Shown in pieces: positions 24,609 through 36,124 of a stretch of DNA of 64,000 nt. The position numbers and the translations under genes are program-made. The number at the start of each line of letters is the position of its first letter. The first letter of the stretch is position 1. The stretch is from Calendula officinalis (lineage: Eukaryota; Streptophyta; Magnoliopsida; Asterales; Asteraceae), in the NCBI GenBank assembly GCA_963853835.1, contig OY970832.1, positions 32,686,208-32,750,207 of the forward strand. The letters run 5' to 3'. Below the pieces are notes generated by a model. That model saw only the letters and a program-made list of their open reading frames with translations, was not told where the DNA came from and ran no database searches.

Positions 24609-25008
24609 TATTTATTTGTTTCATAACTATATGTTTATGAGTAATTTATTTTATTTAGTTAATATTTATTCGATAATTTTAAGCACATTATCTTTTAATT
24701 ATATTATCATCTATTTAATGTAAGTTATAATATAATATAAGCAATCGTAATAAAAACATGTATTTTCATGTTTAATTTTAAATATGATTGGACTAGACTG
24801 AAAATTAAAAAATAAACTATATAAAAAATAAAAATAAACAGGAAAATAACATATGCGACATATTTTTTTATATAAATTATATATATACGTATATTAAATT
24901 AAATTTTTTAAGATATATTGATTTATATAACAATTTATATAGTATAAAGTTTACAAAAAGTATTACATTCAAATTGATAATTACATATGTCATCAAATTT
25001 TTTAAATT

Positions 25009-25495
25009 TGCATATGGATGGGAAGACCCATATGTAAGTCGTTAGGAAGAGTTTTCAGATACTATAATAATCATTAACCTGTTTTTATGTAATGTTATTT
25101 TTATATTATTTGTATTCTATTAATCTATGAATATTTTAAAATTTGATTACCTTTTATAAAAAATGAAAAAAAAAATTAAAAAAATGCCATTTTTATATAC
25201 TAGAAAATATGAAAAAAGAGATTAAAAAATATTAAAAATGAAAAAATAAATTAAAAAAATGTCATTTTTATATACGCGAAGGTAGTCCTTTGCCGATAAC
25301 ACATACACTTTGGTGGGCATATAAAAAAGGTGACATTGCATCTGGATAGGAAGAGGCATATGTTAGTCGTCAGGAAGAGTTTTGCAAATATTATAATAAT
25401 CATGAACTTGTTTTTATGTAATGTTATTTTTTTGTTAATTGTATTTTATTAATATAAAAATATTTTAAGATTTGATTGTTTTTTATCTAAAAAAT
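25009..25495. repeat. Diverged direct repeat, ~165-bp units about 323 bp apart
   Basis: Around 25009-25180 and 25332-25495 the same order appears: GCATMTGGATRGGAAGA, CATATGT, AGTCGT, GGAAGAGTTTT, ATTATAATAATCAT, TTTTTATGTAATGTTATTTTT. Units differ at many positions. A smaller repeat (AAAAAATGYCATTTTTATATAC) lies between them at about 25185 and 25256. Origin unknown. Confidence 0.65.
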
Positions 25496-25579
25496 GACAT
25501 TTAATTAGAAAAGTGTGACATTTAATTAAAAAGTCTTAATTTAATTAATAAAAGAAAATGTGACATTTAACTAAAAAGT

Positions 25580-25845
25580 ATGCCAATGATGGCCAGCCTA
25601 GCGGGTCTGAGGCACTGGGTTTATACCCATGTGGGCTGCACGTCGTGAGTTCGAATCCCTTTGGGAGCGTTGCATTAGCGTAATTTAACTCATACCTCAC
25701 ACGAGCACATATGGGGAATTTTCCTTGGAAATCCCTTTGGGGGCTGGGTTTGCCCGCTTATGCGGAGCTCGAACTAGGGGTGCTCGCTGAAAAATTGCGA
25801 GTAGGCTTCCGTTATTTCATTTACCGTTTCCAAAAAAAAAAAAAA
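25580..25845 (+). mobile_element. tRNA-derived SINE with poly-A tail, about 266 bp
   Basis: Perfect 11-bp duplications AACTAAAAAGT flank it (25569-25579 and 25846-25856). An A-box-like TAGCGGGTCTGAGG sits at 25599-25612 and a near-consensus B box GAGTTCGAATCC at 25647-25658. The body ends in about 15 A residues. Its tRNA-like head could be mistaken for a tRNA gene, but no cloverleaf closes and the tail and duplication identify a SINE. It is a different family from the SINE at 24490. Confidence 0.9.
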
Positions 25846-26395
25846 AACTAAAAAGTGTAATCTTCACAATGATTAAAGTAATCATCATATTTATCTTTCC
25901 AACATTAAACTAATCATTATAATATACTTATTAGTGAATTTAGAGGGGGCCTTGTTTAATAACGTACAAAGACTCCAGCCTTTCCTAATTGTTTAGTTAT
26001 AAATGTATATTTACTTATAAAATGGCTTGAAACATTTAATAAATGGATTTAATGCAATCATACATTTGTTCAATTAACGTTTCAAATGCATTTAAATAAC
26101 ATATCAATTATACCTTCACTTATACTACACCTCCTCATGCGAAATAAGTGCCACAACATTTAAAACCCACTTCCATAACAATTAGTATAATTCGAAACGT
26201 TTGAACCACTACCATAACAATTAATATAATTCCAAACATTTGCATCAATTCTAAGTTATTCAAAAGAAGAAGAAAATATTCAAGTGGAGTTTATACCTCT
26301 TGGGGATTTTTTTTTAACGGCATTTTATAAAACTAGAGTCCAGCAAATAGCTAGACTAAAACAAAGCATTACAAGGGAAGTTTGAGCCAATCAAT

Positions 26396-29300
26396 TCATG
26401 AAATCTTACATTTAAGATTTCGATGGGACAACCAAGAAAAAGAAAATAACACAATGGAATCTACTACATCTTTTCTATGCATTTTTCCTTTGTCGAACAT
26501 TGTTGAATTTCTGAATCTCCAAATCATCCAACATGTAGTGTAACCTATAACTTGAAATTTCAAGCGCTGAAAGTTCCGGCTCGGAATAGATTCATAAAAA
26601 ACCCACCAATCATCGAAGGAAGCAAGCTGCGGAACTGCAAGATCACACCATTTACGAATACGAGACCAAACCTCGAGAGCGAAGGGGAAACCAAAAAGAA
26701 TGTGCTCAACACATTTAACTCCTAAGTTACATACCGGGCAAAAAATGTAATTTAATTCCAAACCTTTCCTAGAGAGATTTAATCTAGTTGGAACCCTATC
26801 CAAAGTGAGCCTCCAAATGAATATGTCAACTTTAATAGGAACCTAAGAGCACCATCTCGAAACATAAGAAAAACCGGGTGAAAGAAAATTATTTATGTGT
26901 AACCTTGTATCACTGACCGGAAATTCACAAGAATCGCCAAGTGACCAAACAACTTTATCTTTAGAGAGAATTTTATAGAGTTATAATCAGTAATCTTTTT
27001 ATCATGAAGGTAATTAATAGTACCAATAATTTGACCCCAAGTACCTTTTTTATAACGTAATGGAACCTGATTATTAAAACCTCCATTATCACCATAAATA
27101 GATTTAATAAATCGACACTAAAGAGAATCTTTTTGCATTGAAAAATCTCTAATAAGATAAGAGGTTTTGAAATTGTTCTTCCTCTATACCTCCTTAATAG
27201 GTATTCTCCAATTGAAATTCCATCCATCACTAGAGAGTCTATCATTCACTTCACAAAATGGGTTTAACTCTAATTTAAAGAGACGGTTAAAAAGAGAGGA
27301 TAAAGGAACGTGACTTGCCCAAATATCCGACCAAAATTTAATGGAATTTCCACCCTTTAAAGAGAATTTTATAGAGTTATAATCAGTAATCTTTTTATCA
27401 TGAAGGTAATTAATAGTACCAATAGTTTTACCCCAAGTACCTTTTTTTATAACGTAATGGAACCTGATTATTAAAACCTCCATTATCACCATAAATAGAT
27501 TGAATAAATCGACACCAAAGAGAATCTTTTTCAATGAAAAATCTCCACTGCCATTTTGTAATAAGGGCCAAGTTAAGAGATTCTAGACTAGTGATATCTA
27601 AACCCCCTTTATCTTTTGACGCCAAAAACGTGGTCCATTGGACCCAACTCATTTTCTTATTATTTCCCGAACTTCCCCAAAAAAATTTAGCTCTCAATTG
27701 CTCTAACAATTTTAACACATATTGAGGAGCTCTAAATAAAGACATCCAAAAAATACTCAAACTACCCAAGACTGATTTAATAAGAGTGAGTCTGCCTCCG
27801 ATGGAAAGTGAAGAGGCTTTCCACGAAGAAAGGTTTTTATGCATACGGTCAATGATTGGAGCCCAGCTTGATTTTTGGCCCATATTGGAGCCCACCACAA
27901 GGCCTAGATACGAAAAGGGGAGGCTGCCCCTTACGCAGCCTGAAGACAACGTGAAATGCTCAACTTGGTCAACATCAATTCCAATGCCAAAAACACTTGA
28001 TTTATTAATAATGATTTTGAGACCTAAAATATCATGAAATTCATTTATGACATTAGGAATTGCGTCAAGATTATTTTTGCTCCAATCCATGGCAAAAACA
28101 ACATCATCTGCATAAAATAAATGAGAAAGATGAAAGTTAGATTACCCAACCCGAGCTCCGGTAATGCGGTTGAGACGAATGTCTCTTTAAATCAAGAGAT
28201 GAAGCCCCTCCATAGCAATAATAAAAAGAAATGGAGACAGAGGATCTCCTTGACGAAGACCTCGACACATAGAAAATTCTAGCCGAAGATAAAGATTCTT
28301 TAATCCACCCTCTCCATTTTAAACCAAATCACATTTGCATCATAATATAATCAAGATAATCCCAGCTGACAGAATCAGAAGCTTTTGCAAAGTCGACTTT
28401 AAAGAGAAGAAGACTTTTATGTTTTAACTTGTACCATTCCATAACTTCGCTTAACATAAGCGGCCCGTCCAAAATTTGTCTTCCTTTAATGAACGCCATT
28501 TGAACACTACTAATAATGGTATCAATAACTTTGGACAATCTCAAAGCAAGGACCTTTGCAATAATTTTGTAAAAGAACCCAAGTAAAGAGATCGGACGAA
28601 AGTCTTTTACAAATAAAGGATTAGAAATTTTTGGAATAAGTGTGATGAAAGAAGCATTACAACCTATAGGTAATTTACTTAACAAGAAACTCTTGCACCG
28701 TATCAAAAATATCTTGACTAAGGAAATCCCTGTATCTTTTAATAAATTTGAAGGTAAAACCATCCGATATCGGGGCTTTGTCACTACCACAACTCCAAAC
28801 CGCCTCTTTTAATTCCACTATAGAACAAGATTTTTCAAGAAAGGCTACATCCGAATCATTAAGATGTAAAAATTGGTTCCGGGGCAGATTCGGGAAAGAA
28901 GTTTGAATAGGACCAAACTTTGATTTGTAAAAACCAATAGAAATCTTTTTAACAATTTGAGGATCCGTAATCCAATCACCATCATCCATAATACCTTGAA
29001 CCGCTTGAGAACGTCTACGTTGGTTAATCGAACCATGAAAAAAAAGAACAATTTTCATCACCCTTGACATCCCATTTTATTTTAAGTTTTTCATCATATC
29101 GAGATTTTCAACTTTTTCGAACTCGTTAACTTTTTTAATCCAACTAATACGATTTTCAAGATCAAAGGTTGTGGCGCACCCCAGATCCATTTTCTGCTCC
29201 GCTTCGGCTTTAAGAGAGCATAATTCATTATAGTGGCCTTTGTCACATAATTTTTTCTCCACATTCCGCTACTTACAAAGGATTTTAAGACGTTTCATTT

Positions 29301-30124
29301 TGTTTTTAAGGAAAACAATTTTAGAATCATCCGCATGTAAAGGAGAGGCAAGACCATTCTTCACTGTGACGTCAAAAGTGTCAAAATCTAACCACGTGTG
29401 AAAAATACGAAAATGGATAGGACCATAATCATTCTTTCGCGAGTGCAAAAGAATTGGTAAATGATCCGAAAGTTTTCTTTCGAGGGCGGTCACTTTCAAA
29501 CTTGGGTCAATTTGAACTAAAACATCTGATATGAGAAAACGATCAAGCTTGCACATTTTAGAGCCAACTTTGTTCATCCAAGTATATTTGTTCCCGCCAA
29601 TACTTAAATCAATAAACCCATTTGATTCAATAAAATGATAAAAATTATTAGCACCTTGTTTATTAAAAACGGAACCGTACCTTTCAGATTCGTCTCTAAC
29701 TTCATTGAAATCCCCAAACACATCAAAATTGCGAGAGTTTAATTGAATATAATTATTAATGACGTCCATTAAACTTTTTCTATCTTCAACATATTGAGGG
29801 GCGTAAAATTTTATCATATGGGAAATTACATTTGAACCCATCCATTTCCCTTCAGCAATGACATAATTTGTCCCACAAAGAATATTAGATTTTAAAAAAA
29901 CAGCAGGATCCCACATAGAGACGATACCACCCGAGTGACCACGGGCCGAACTACACGCAAAATCAAAGTGGAAATCGATTTAAGTCTAAAAGGATTAACA
30001 TTTGTCATTACGTTTCTTGAATACCCAAAAAAGTAGCATTATTTTGAAAGCAAAGCTTTTTAATCCACTTCCTTTTCTCCACTTTACCAATGCCTCAAGC
30101 ATTAAAGGTCAAGACGTTCATCAT
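26396..30124 (-). pseudogene. LINE1 ORF2: endonuclease-reverse transcriptase, pseudogene
   Basis: It starts at 30124 or 30121 (MNVLTFNA, then an in-frame TGA). The apurinic-like endonuclease domain runs to ~29270 with DFNEVRDE and LSDHLPILLH. RT spans ~28900-27430, with FRPISLLGFFYKIIAK and the catalytic FYADD (near 28110) preserved. The C-terminal zf-RVT-like region (26803-26396) contains FCPVCNLGVKCVEHILFG. At least five frameshifts separate the pieces, and a ~185-bp segment is duplicated with 396-bp spacing (26965 and 27361). This enzyme would nick target DNA and copy its own RNA by target-primed reverse transcription; this copy cannot. Confidence 0.85.
26965..27545. repeat. Internal tandem duplication in LINE1 ORF2 (period 396)
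   Basis: AGAGAATTTTATAGAGTTATAATCAG begins at 26965 and again at 27361; roughly 185 bases following each are near-identical (differences such as AATAATTTGACC against AATAGTTTTACC). The second copy shifts the coding frame. Confidence 0.85.
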
Positions 30125-31597
30125 TAAAATTTACCACACAGTCACTTTTACTTTGAAACTTTGGAAATTTTGAAGATTTTAGTGATTTTTTTTCAAAAAA
30201 GGAATCGCAGCTAGAAGATGATTTTTGATCAGCCACATGATTATTTTTAAGATGCTTAAAATTCTCGAAGCCAGGTGGGCTACTAAATGAAGAACACTTT
30301 TGATCCATCAGATCAGGGTTATTAAAAGGACATGGATTACACTTCAGGGAATTATCCTCTTTAGGAATATCACTACCAATATCATCATTAGCATCAGAGC
30401 CTGATAAATCTTCAATTACAACATCTTTTAGATTTTTTTTTCAGATGGTTCAATTATCTCTTCAACCTCATTTTGAATGGGATCATTAAGATGATTAAGA
30501 AAATCAAGATGATCCACTTCTTCGTAAACTTTGCTTCGAGAGGAAACCGAGGAGCAACTTTGTTTAGCTATATTGATCTTCCAAAGACCCGTTTCACGAA
30601 CCCTAACCATATAAGAAACATCTTCTACTATCACTTTTATTGTTTAATGTATATTGTTAGTTGCCGAAGAACTTATGCAGAGCTTAGCCCTACTAGGATT
30701 ATCATCATTGACATCAAAAAATAGAAAATTACCCCATAATGCCGCAATTTTCTTGTACACATCCGAATCCCAAGCGCAAAGAGGCAGCCCATCAATTTCG
30801 ATCCATGTAATTCTTTCTTTAACAACAAAGCCACTTGATACTTGTTGTACTTCAGAAAAGAAAGCCTTCAAGTTTTTGTTCTTGAATTCGTTACACGCCA
30901 TAGAAGAGAGGAATTCGATCCAAACCCAAAATCCACAAATGTGATGAATTGTTACTTCCTCAAAACCTTCCTCTTCTAGGTGCTCATATAAATGAGGCAT
31001 AGCTTCAATATCATGGACCTTTGCCAGAACCATCAATTCCGAGCCCTCGAGATTTAACAAATCACTATCCTTTAAAACCATTGTCTTCATACTCTTCTTT
31101 GGAATTGGTGCCATCGAGCCATTACTTCCCGATACAGCGCTTGCATATGATTTATTAAATTGGTTTGAAGATACGTGCATGCTAGGGTTTGCATGCCTGT
31201 TGGAATTATGATTCGGCTCTTCACGTGGTTTTTTGGAACGATTCAACCTAGCAACAGATACGTAAAGATGGAATGAACCCATCCATTGTTGAGAAAGATA
31301 GCGTGCAAAATCAAGATCATTGGGAATCCCCAAGAAATGGATGAAACTAAACCGTTTACCAAATTTTGATCTTTTCCTTGCAATGTAGGCATCAACAACT
31401 TTTCCATGAAGCATACACCACTTCCACAAACCTTTCTCATCAAGATTATGGGGGATATTGGTGATAAAAAAAGGACGAAGTAACATCACTGATTTTGAAT
31501 AAGGGTTTTCAATAGGTTTTTTCAAGTTTCCAACCTTCCAAGCCCAACCTTCTGAATCCGTATGAAATTTTGATTTAAAACCCATAACCCAACCCAA
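30102..31597 (-). pseudogene. LINE1 ORF1: RNA-binding (RRM-like) protein, pseudogene
   Basis: The 317-codon first part starts at 31597 and has an RRM-like fold region (about residues 40-118: FFITNIPHNL, later KRFSFIHFLG) and a DUF4283-like domain (about residues 190-300: VHDIEAMPHLYEHLEEEGF, ERITWIEIDGLPLCAW). A TAA at 30644 interrupts it; the same frame continues to ~30428, then shifts to finish at 30102. ORF1 proteins of plant L1 elements bind the element RNA. The end overlaps the ORF2 start by about 20 bases. Confidence 0.8.
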
Positions 31598-31628
31598 TCC
31601 CTACCCCCCAGGGGAAGAACAACGGAAC

Positions 31629-32574
31629 TGTTAGTCCCCATACTAAGTAAATAAGATTTGATGATCAATAGCTAAGAAGAATAAATCAGCTGAAGTATGT
31701 ATCTCAGCTGAAGTACAAGTATATTCATAAACCTTCAGCTGAGTACGTACTCAGCTCTAGGAATCAAGTCAAATCAGCATCAATTCAAGAGTGATCATTC
31801 GAAGTCTATGGCCGAAGGACAGAGACCAGAAGAAGACCACTCAGGTGATAGTGGAATCAACTGATGGTACCTGCTGCAGATAAAGACTTAGTGGAAAATA
31901 TTCTTGACACTTTGAATATTTTCCTTTCCCGGTCAAAGAAGAAGAAAACGATGAGGATCTTCTATTTCGGTAATAGAAGATAATTTGTCAGAACATCATC
32001 GTTTGTCCCTCCAAGCATGTATAGAGAAAGTCAACATCTTTTGTATTATCATAGTACATCTTTTCACTGTGCGTCAGAAAAGATTGCAAGAGAAGTTGAC
32101 ACAAAGTACAATTGGGACTATAACGTTTGCAAGAGCATTTAATGTTTCTGTGGGCAAGTCTACATCAACGAATGATATGTTTACACGTCGATTAACTTGT
32201 GGACAAAGGAACATGGATCTTGGGCTATATATAGAGACGTAAATGCTTGCATTTACACACACCTTTTAGCACTCATAGCACAAGAACATTCTCTGAGAGT
32301 TTGTTATTGTCTGGTATTAAATCCTTCACAGTTATTACTCAGGCATTCAATATCAGCTGATATAACTCTCCTTGCATAATCTTTTAAGTTTGAGCGAACA
32401 AAAGTGTCATTTCAAGTATAAAGTTTTAGTTAGTGTGTACTATCTATTTCCGCAAACTTTGTACTGTATTAAGTTATTTTAATAAACTCTTAATCATTGA
32501 AATCTTGTGTGTTTTTTATATTTAAGTCTTTACTTAGCCGTAACGCAACACGTTTGTGTTGTTGGGATCCAACA
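31629..32574 (+). repeat. SIRE B 5' LTR
   Basis: Begins TGTTAGTCCCC and ends GGGATCCAACA. A TATATATA box near 32226-32232 lies in the 3' half. CAGCTG occurs four times. Near-identical to 50490-51445, with small differences such as CCATACTAAG against CCAGACGAAG at the start. Confidence 0.95.
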
Positions 32575-32576
32575 AC

Positions 32577-32588
32577 TGGTATCAGAGC
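32577..32588 (+). other. SIRE B primer-binding site
   Basis: TGGTATCAGAGC, the perfect complement of the initiator tRNA-Met 3' end, two bases after the LTR. Confidence 0.95.
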
Positions 32589-32628
32589 GAGTGTCAAAGT
32601 TGTTTTCTATCAACTTTGAGCATCTGTT

Positions 32629-35002
32629 ATGGCTGAACCAATATCTGATCTTCCATCATCTGGCAAACCTCCCAAACTCACTCAAACCAACTATCCTATG
32701 TGGAAATCACGTATGATGTCCCACATGATTACCTACCACCCAAGACTTCATGATAACTTAACCCTTGGAAAATATATTCTTCAAAACTTCATACCAGGGA
32801 CTGCAGACGTTGCAGAACACTATGTTGTTAAACCAGAGACTTAGTGGTCAGACGCTGATAAACGTCTGGTTCATCTTGAAAACAAAGGTAGATACATGCT
32901 TTTTCAAGCAGTTGGTGATGAATTGTATCACAACATTCAATTTTGTCCCTGTCAAGGAAATGTGGGAAAGGCTGGCTGAAGTTTATGAAGGCACATCTGT
33001 TGTGCGTGAACATAACAAAAACATGCTCATTCATGACTACGAGTTGTTTAAAGCCAAGCCTAGTGAGACTATAGCTCAAACATTCAATCGTTATAACATT
33101 TTATTGAACGAGCTGAAGTCTCATGGAGTTAAAAAGGACGACATGTGCAAAATGTGTAAGTTTATGGAAGCTCTACCCTCAAAATGGGCTACCATTATAA
33201 CTTGCATGAGTACATCAGCTACTCTAAAAGATTATACTCGTTCTTCTCTCTATGGTATGTTTCTAAGCCATGAGAGAACTGTACTCAACAAATTTCAACC
33301 TCCAAAGGACTCTATAAAGTGAGCTCCTCAGGATCTTCAGCTGCTCTTGTTTCTATAAACAAACCAAGCAGGATTGAATATCCTCCCTCAGATGATGAAG
33401 CTGACACAAATTCAGCTGCTGATCTGTTCAGCATGCCTAAGGTCAGCATCGAAGAGATCAATGAAGATAAAGACAATGAAGCTCTTCTAACTGAGCTTGC
33501 CTTATTTGTCAAAAACAGAAAATTCTTTAAAGGAAAATCTTGTTCCTTGGCTAGAGGCTCAAGTAACAAACCTATCTCATCAGCTGCACTCTCCAAACCC
33601 TCTGGAAGTTCATCTGACATCTTTGAGATAACTTGTTACAACTGCAACAAAAGGGGACACTATGCTAACGACTGCAAGCAAAAGAAAGAAAGTTCATCAT
33701 CTTCAGCTGGTGAATCCTTTGAAGAAAAATACAACAAGTTACAAGCCTTCACCAAAAAGATCCTAGAAGAAAAGAAGGCACTTGAAGGCAAAGTTGCTGA
33801 CAAAGGTCTCGTAGCTGAAACTCATGATTGGGCTGACTCTGGTGACAGCTCATCTGATGATGATGAACCAATGGCCATGATGTGTTTGATGGCTCGTGCG
33901 GATGAATATATTACAGCTGATGATGCTAGTTCATAACAATGGGTAAACATAGTTCACAAAAAGGTAACATCTTTAAACTCTGCTGAGCCTAAAGAGGCCA
34001 AAGAAATTGTTGATTCTATTATCTATGACTTGCACTTCATTGATCAGCTGAAAGGTGAATGTTTTGATAAACACAATGCTATTCTACGTGAAAACGCTTT
34101 TTTAAAGGAAAGATTGATTGATCACAAAACTTTAAAAGAAGAACTTTCTGAAACAAAATTTATAAACTCAGTTCTTCAACACGATCTTAATGAGAAAGTT
34201 CAAGAACTTGATGCAATTAAAAAGATTTGTGAATCATGGTCTCGTTCATCCAAACGTGTGAGTGAATGTGTTAACTCACAGATTCCTAGTCAAGTACAAG
34301 CTGTATTAGGAGGAGATTTCCTTGGTGCAGCCGTTGTACCTGATAGCTGTACGGATGATCCGTACTACTTGTCAGCTGATGTTTCTGTGCCAGCTGAAGA
34401 GTTGGTGTTTGGTTGCTTTGTTAAGTCCACCAAAACCTATGCTACTGAGATGTCCACAGAAGAACCTTCTGAAACCACTGGTGAGGAATCATCAGCTGAT
34501 TCTTCAGCCATGGTTGTTAGGACACCCACTGTAGTAATAGTTGAACCAAGAAAGTCTAACTTGGGTTCAGCTCATGTTGTCTCTGCTGCTAGAACTCAGA
34601 AGAAGACTAGCAAGACAGCAGGAAAGAAAACTGGAGTTCGTACTCGGGCTGCAAAGAACAAAGGTAACAGTGTCTCCAAAAACACTCCTAGTCCTTCCTC
34701 AGCTGGTTCTGTCAAACAGCTGAAAAGAAAAGTCAGCAATCTGACATCACTCGTTCAAAAAGAGGATGAAAGGGATTTCGGGTCCAGTATCCAAACCTAC
34801 TGCCTCGCCCTCCACTCCACAACAAATGAACAGAAAATGCTACAGATGTGGAGATCATGGGCACATGGCAAATGAGTGTGACAGTCCAAGCTTAAGACCA
34901 CCCCCAACTTCAGTTTGTGAGCCTATTGGAAACCCAACCCCTGTGAGCTCCAGCAGGAAGTCTCACGGACCCACAGAAATGTGGGTTCCCAAAAAGTACT
35001 AA
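32629..35002 (+). pseudogene. SIRE B gag, pseudogene
   Basis: It starts MAEPISDLPSSGKPPKLTQT at 32629. TAG at ~32842 stops the first frame, and the copia gag body (UBN2-like) continues to 33322 in another frame, then 33319-33936. A first zinc knuckle CYNCNKRGHYANDC lies near 33640. A charged, coiled-coil-prone and Lys-rich region follows (34030-34875). A second knuckle CYRCGDHGHMANEC lies near 34836. Gag forms the virus-like particle and packages RNA. A long gag with two knuckles fits the Sirevirus group. At least three lesions inactivate it. Confidence 0.85.
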
Positions 35003-35017
35003 CTCCTTTTAATTCTT

Positions 35018-35424
35018 GTGCAGGATGATCAAAGCAAACATGTCTGGTATCTAGACAGTGGTTGCTCAAGACATATGACTGGAAATAAATCCCTGCTTGA
35101 AGAATTCGAAGTTCGTGATGGTCCTCCAGTAATTTTTGGTGATAATGGTAGAGGCTCAACTGAGGGTTATGGATCCATCTCAAATGGATCTATAAAGATC
35201 ACAAGAGTTGTATATGTGAATGGGCTGAAACACAATCTAATCAGCATTAGCCAACTATGTGATGCAAAGTTCTGAGTGAACTTTAATGAATATAGTGGAA
35301 CGGTGACGGATAAAAGTGGAAAAGTCGTATTAGTTGCACCAAGAAACAACAACGTTTATACACTCGACATGAATCCTCAAAATCAAGAAGTTTGTCAATT
35401 CTCTCATTCCATTGAAGAGCTAAA
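35018..35424 (+). pseudogene. SIRE B protease and start of GAG-pre-integrase, upstream of the nested insertion
   Basis: The aspartic protease motif WYLDSGCSRHMTGNK is intact (about 35045-35090). It is followed by RVVYVNGLKHNLISISQLCD, the conserved copia segment before integrase. A TGA at 35273 breaks the frame, which otherwise continues to the insertion point at 35424. The polyprotein resumes at 42717. Confidence 0.85.
35420..35424. repeat. Target-site duplication CTAAA, left copy
   Basis: CTAAA precedes the nested 5' LTR and recurs at 42712-42716. Confidence 0.95.
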
Positions 35425-36124
35425 TGAAGGATTTATGTGCACAAATAAGTACACGTGTCACCGTGTCCAATGTTTTAAGGCACTAAAGGGTCACACCACT
35501 ACACACCCAATAATGGACGACCGAATAAAGTAAGTTGTGTGGAATAATTAATTAGTTAAGTTCATTATAAAGAAGAGAATAAATAATAATAAATTAATTA
35601 TTATTTAAGAGGAAGATTAAATATTAAGTTAAGTATTTACGGACAGTTAATTAATAGTTAATTAATTAACTAGTAAAAGTCCAAGGGTTAAAAGTGACAA
35701 GAGGAAGTTTTATTATGAGATTAATCATAATTAAACTCCAAGGACCTAGAAGGTAACTTAGTTCCTTATAAATAAGGACTAAGGGACAAGGGTTTTAGGC
35801 TAATCACATTACACACTAAAACCCTAAAGGCTTCTCTCCCTCTCCTTCTCCTTCGGCCGAAGTCGAACCAAGAAAGAACCCCAAGGGGGTTTCGGCTTTG
35901 GTGTTCGACCGAACACACACACACACACAAGATTTTGTGTGATACTTTGTTGGTACAACGCGATCTTGCAGCGTGTTCAGGTGGTGCAGTAGAGGTGGAT
36001 CATTCTTTAGAAATCTAACGGAAATGTTCTTCATCTTTTTCTTCTTCGTGATCTCATTGACTAGTAGAGATCCGGTATGTGGGTTTCAAGTTCCGCGATG
36101 TGAATCCTACAAGGTTTTCCTACA
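35425..36124 (+). repeat. Nested copia 5' LTR
   Basis: Starts TGAAGGATTTATG and ends GGTTTTCCTACA. Contains TATAAATAAGG near 35770 and an AC microsatellite near 35915, slightly longer than in the 3' LTR. Confidence 0.95.

Larger units (their letters stand above)
23891..26306. other. AT-rich spacer with SINEs and a diverged direct repeat
   Basis: No credible coding region. It contains two SINE copies with target duplications (24490-24608 and 25580-25845) and a diverged direct repeat (25009 and 25332). Otherwise I see only AT-rich unique-looking DNA. Confidence 0.6.
26307..31620 (-). mobile_element. LINE1: near-full-length L1-type LINE, minus strand
   Basis: Minus-strand order is a short 5' UTR, ORF1 (31597-30102), ORF2 (30124-26396), a short 3' UTR and an A tail (T run 26307-26315). 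Domains fit plant L1 LINEs. Both ORFs are broken. SIRE B inserted at 31629, just upstream of its 5' end, and I could not find a convincing target duplication. Confidence 0.85.

Noticed and set aside
25590..25665. A possible tRNA gene with A and B boxes
   Set aside because: No acceptor stem closes, and the sequence continues into a poly-A-tailed element with target duplications; it is a SINE head.
26290..31628. Target duplication for LINE1 (TACC..GGGGA on both sides)
   Set aside because: The match is gapped and short; chance cannot be excluded.
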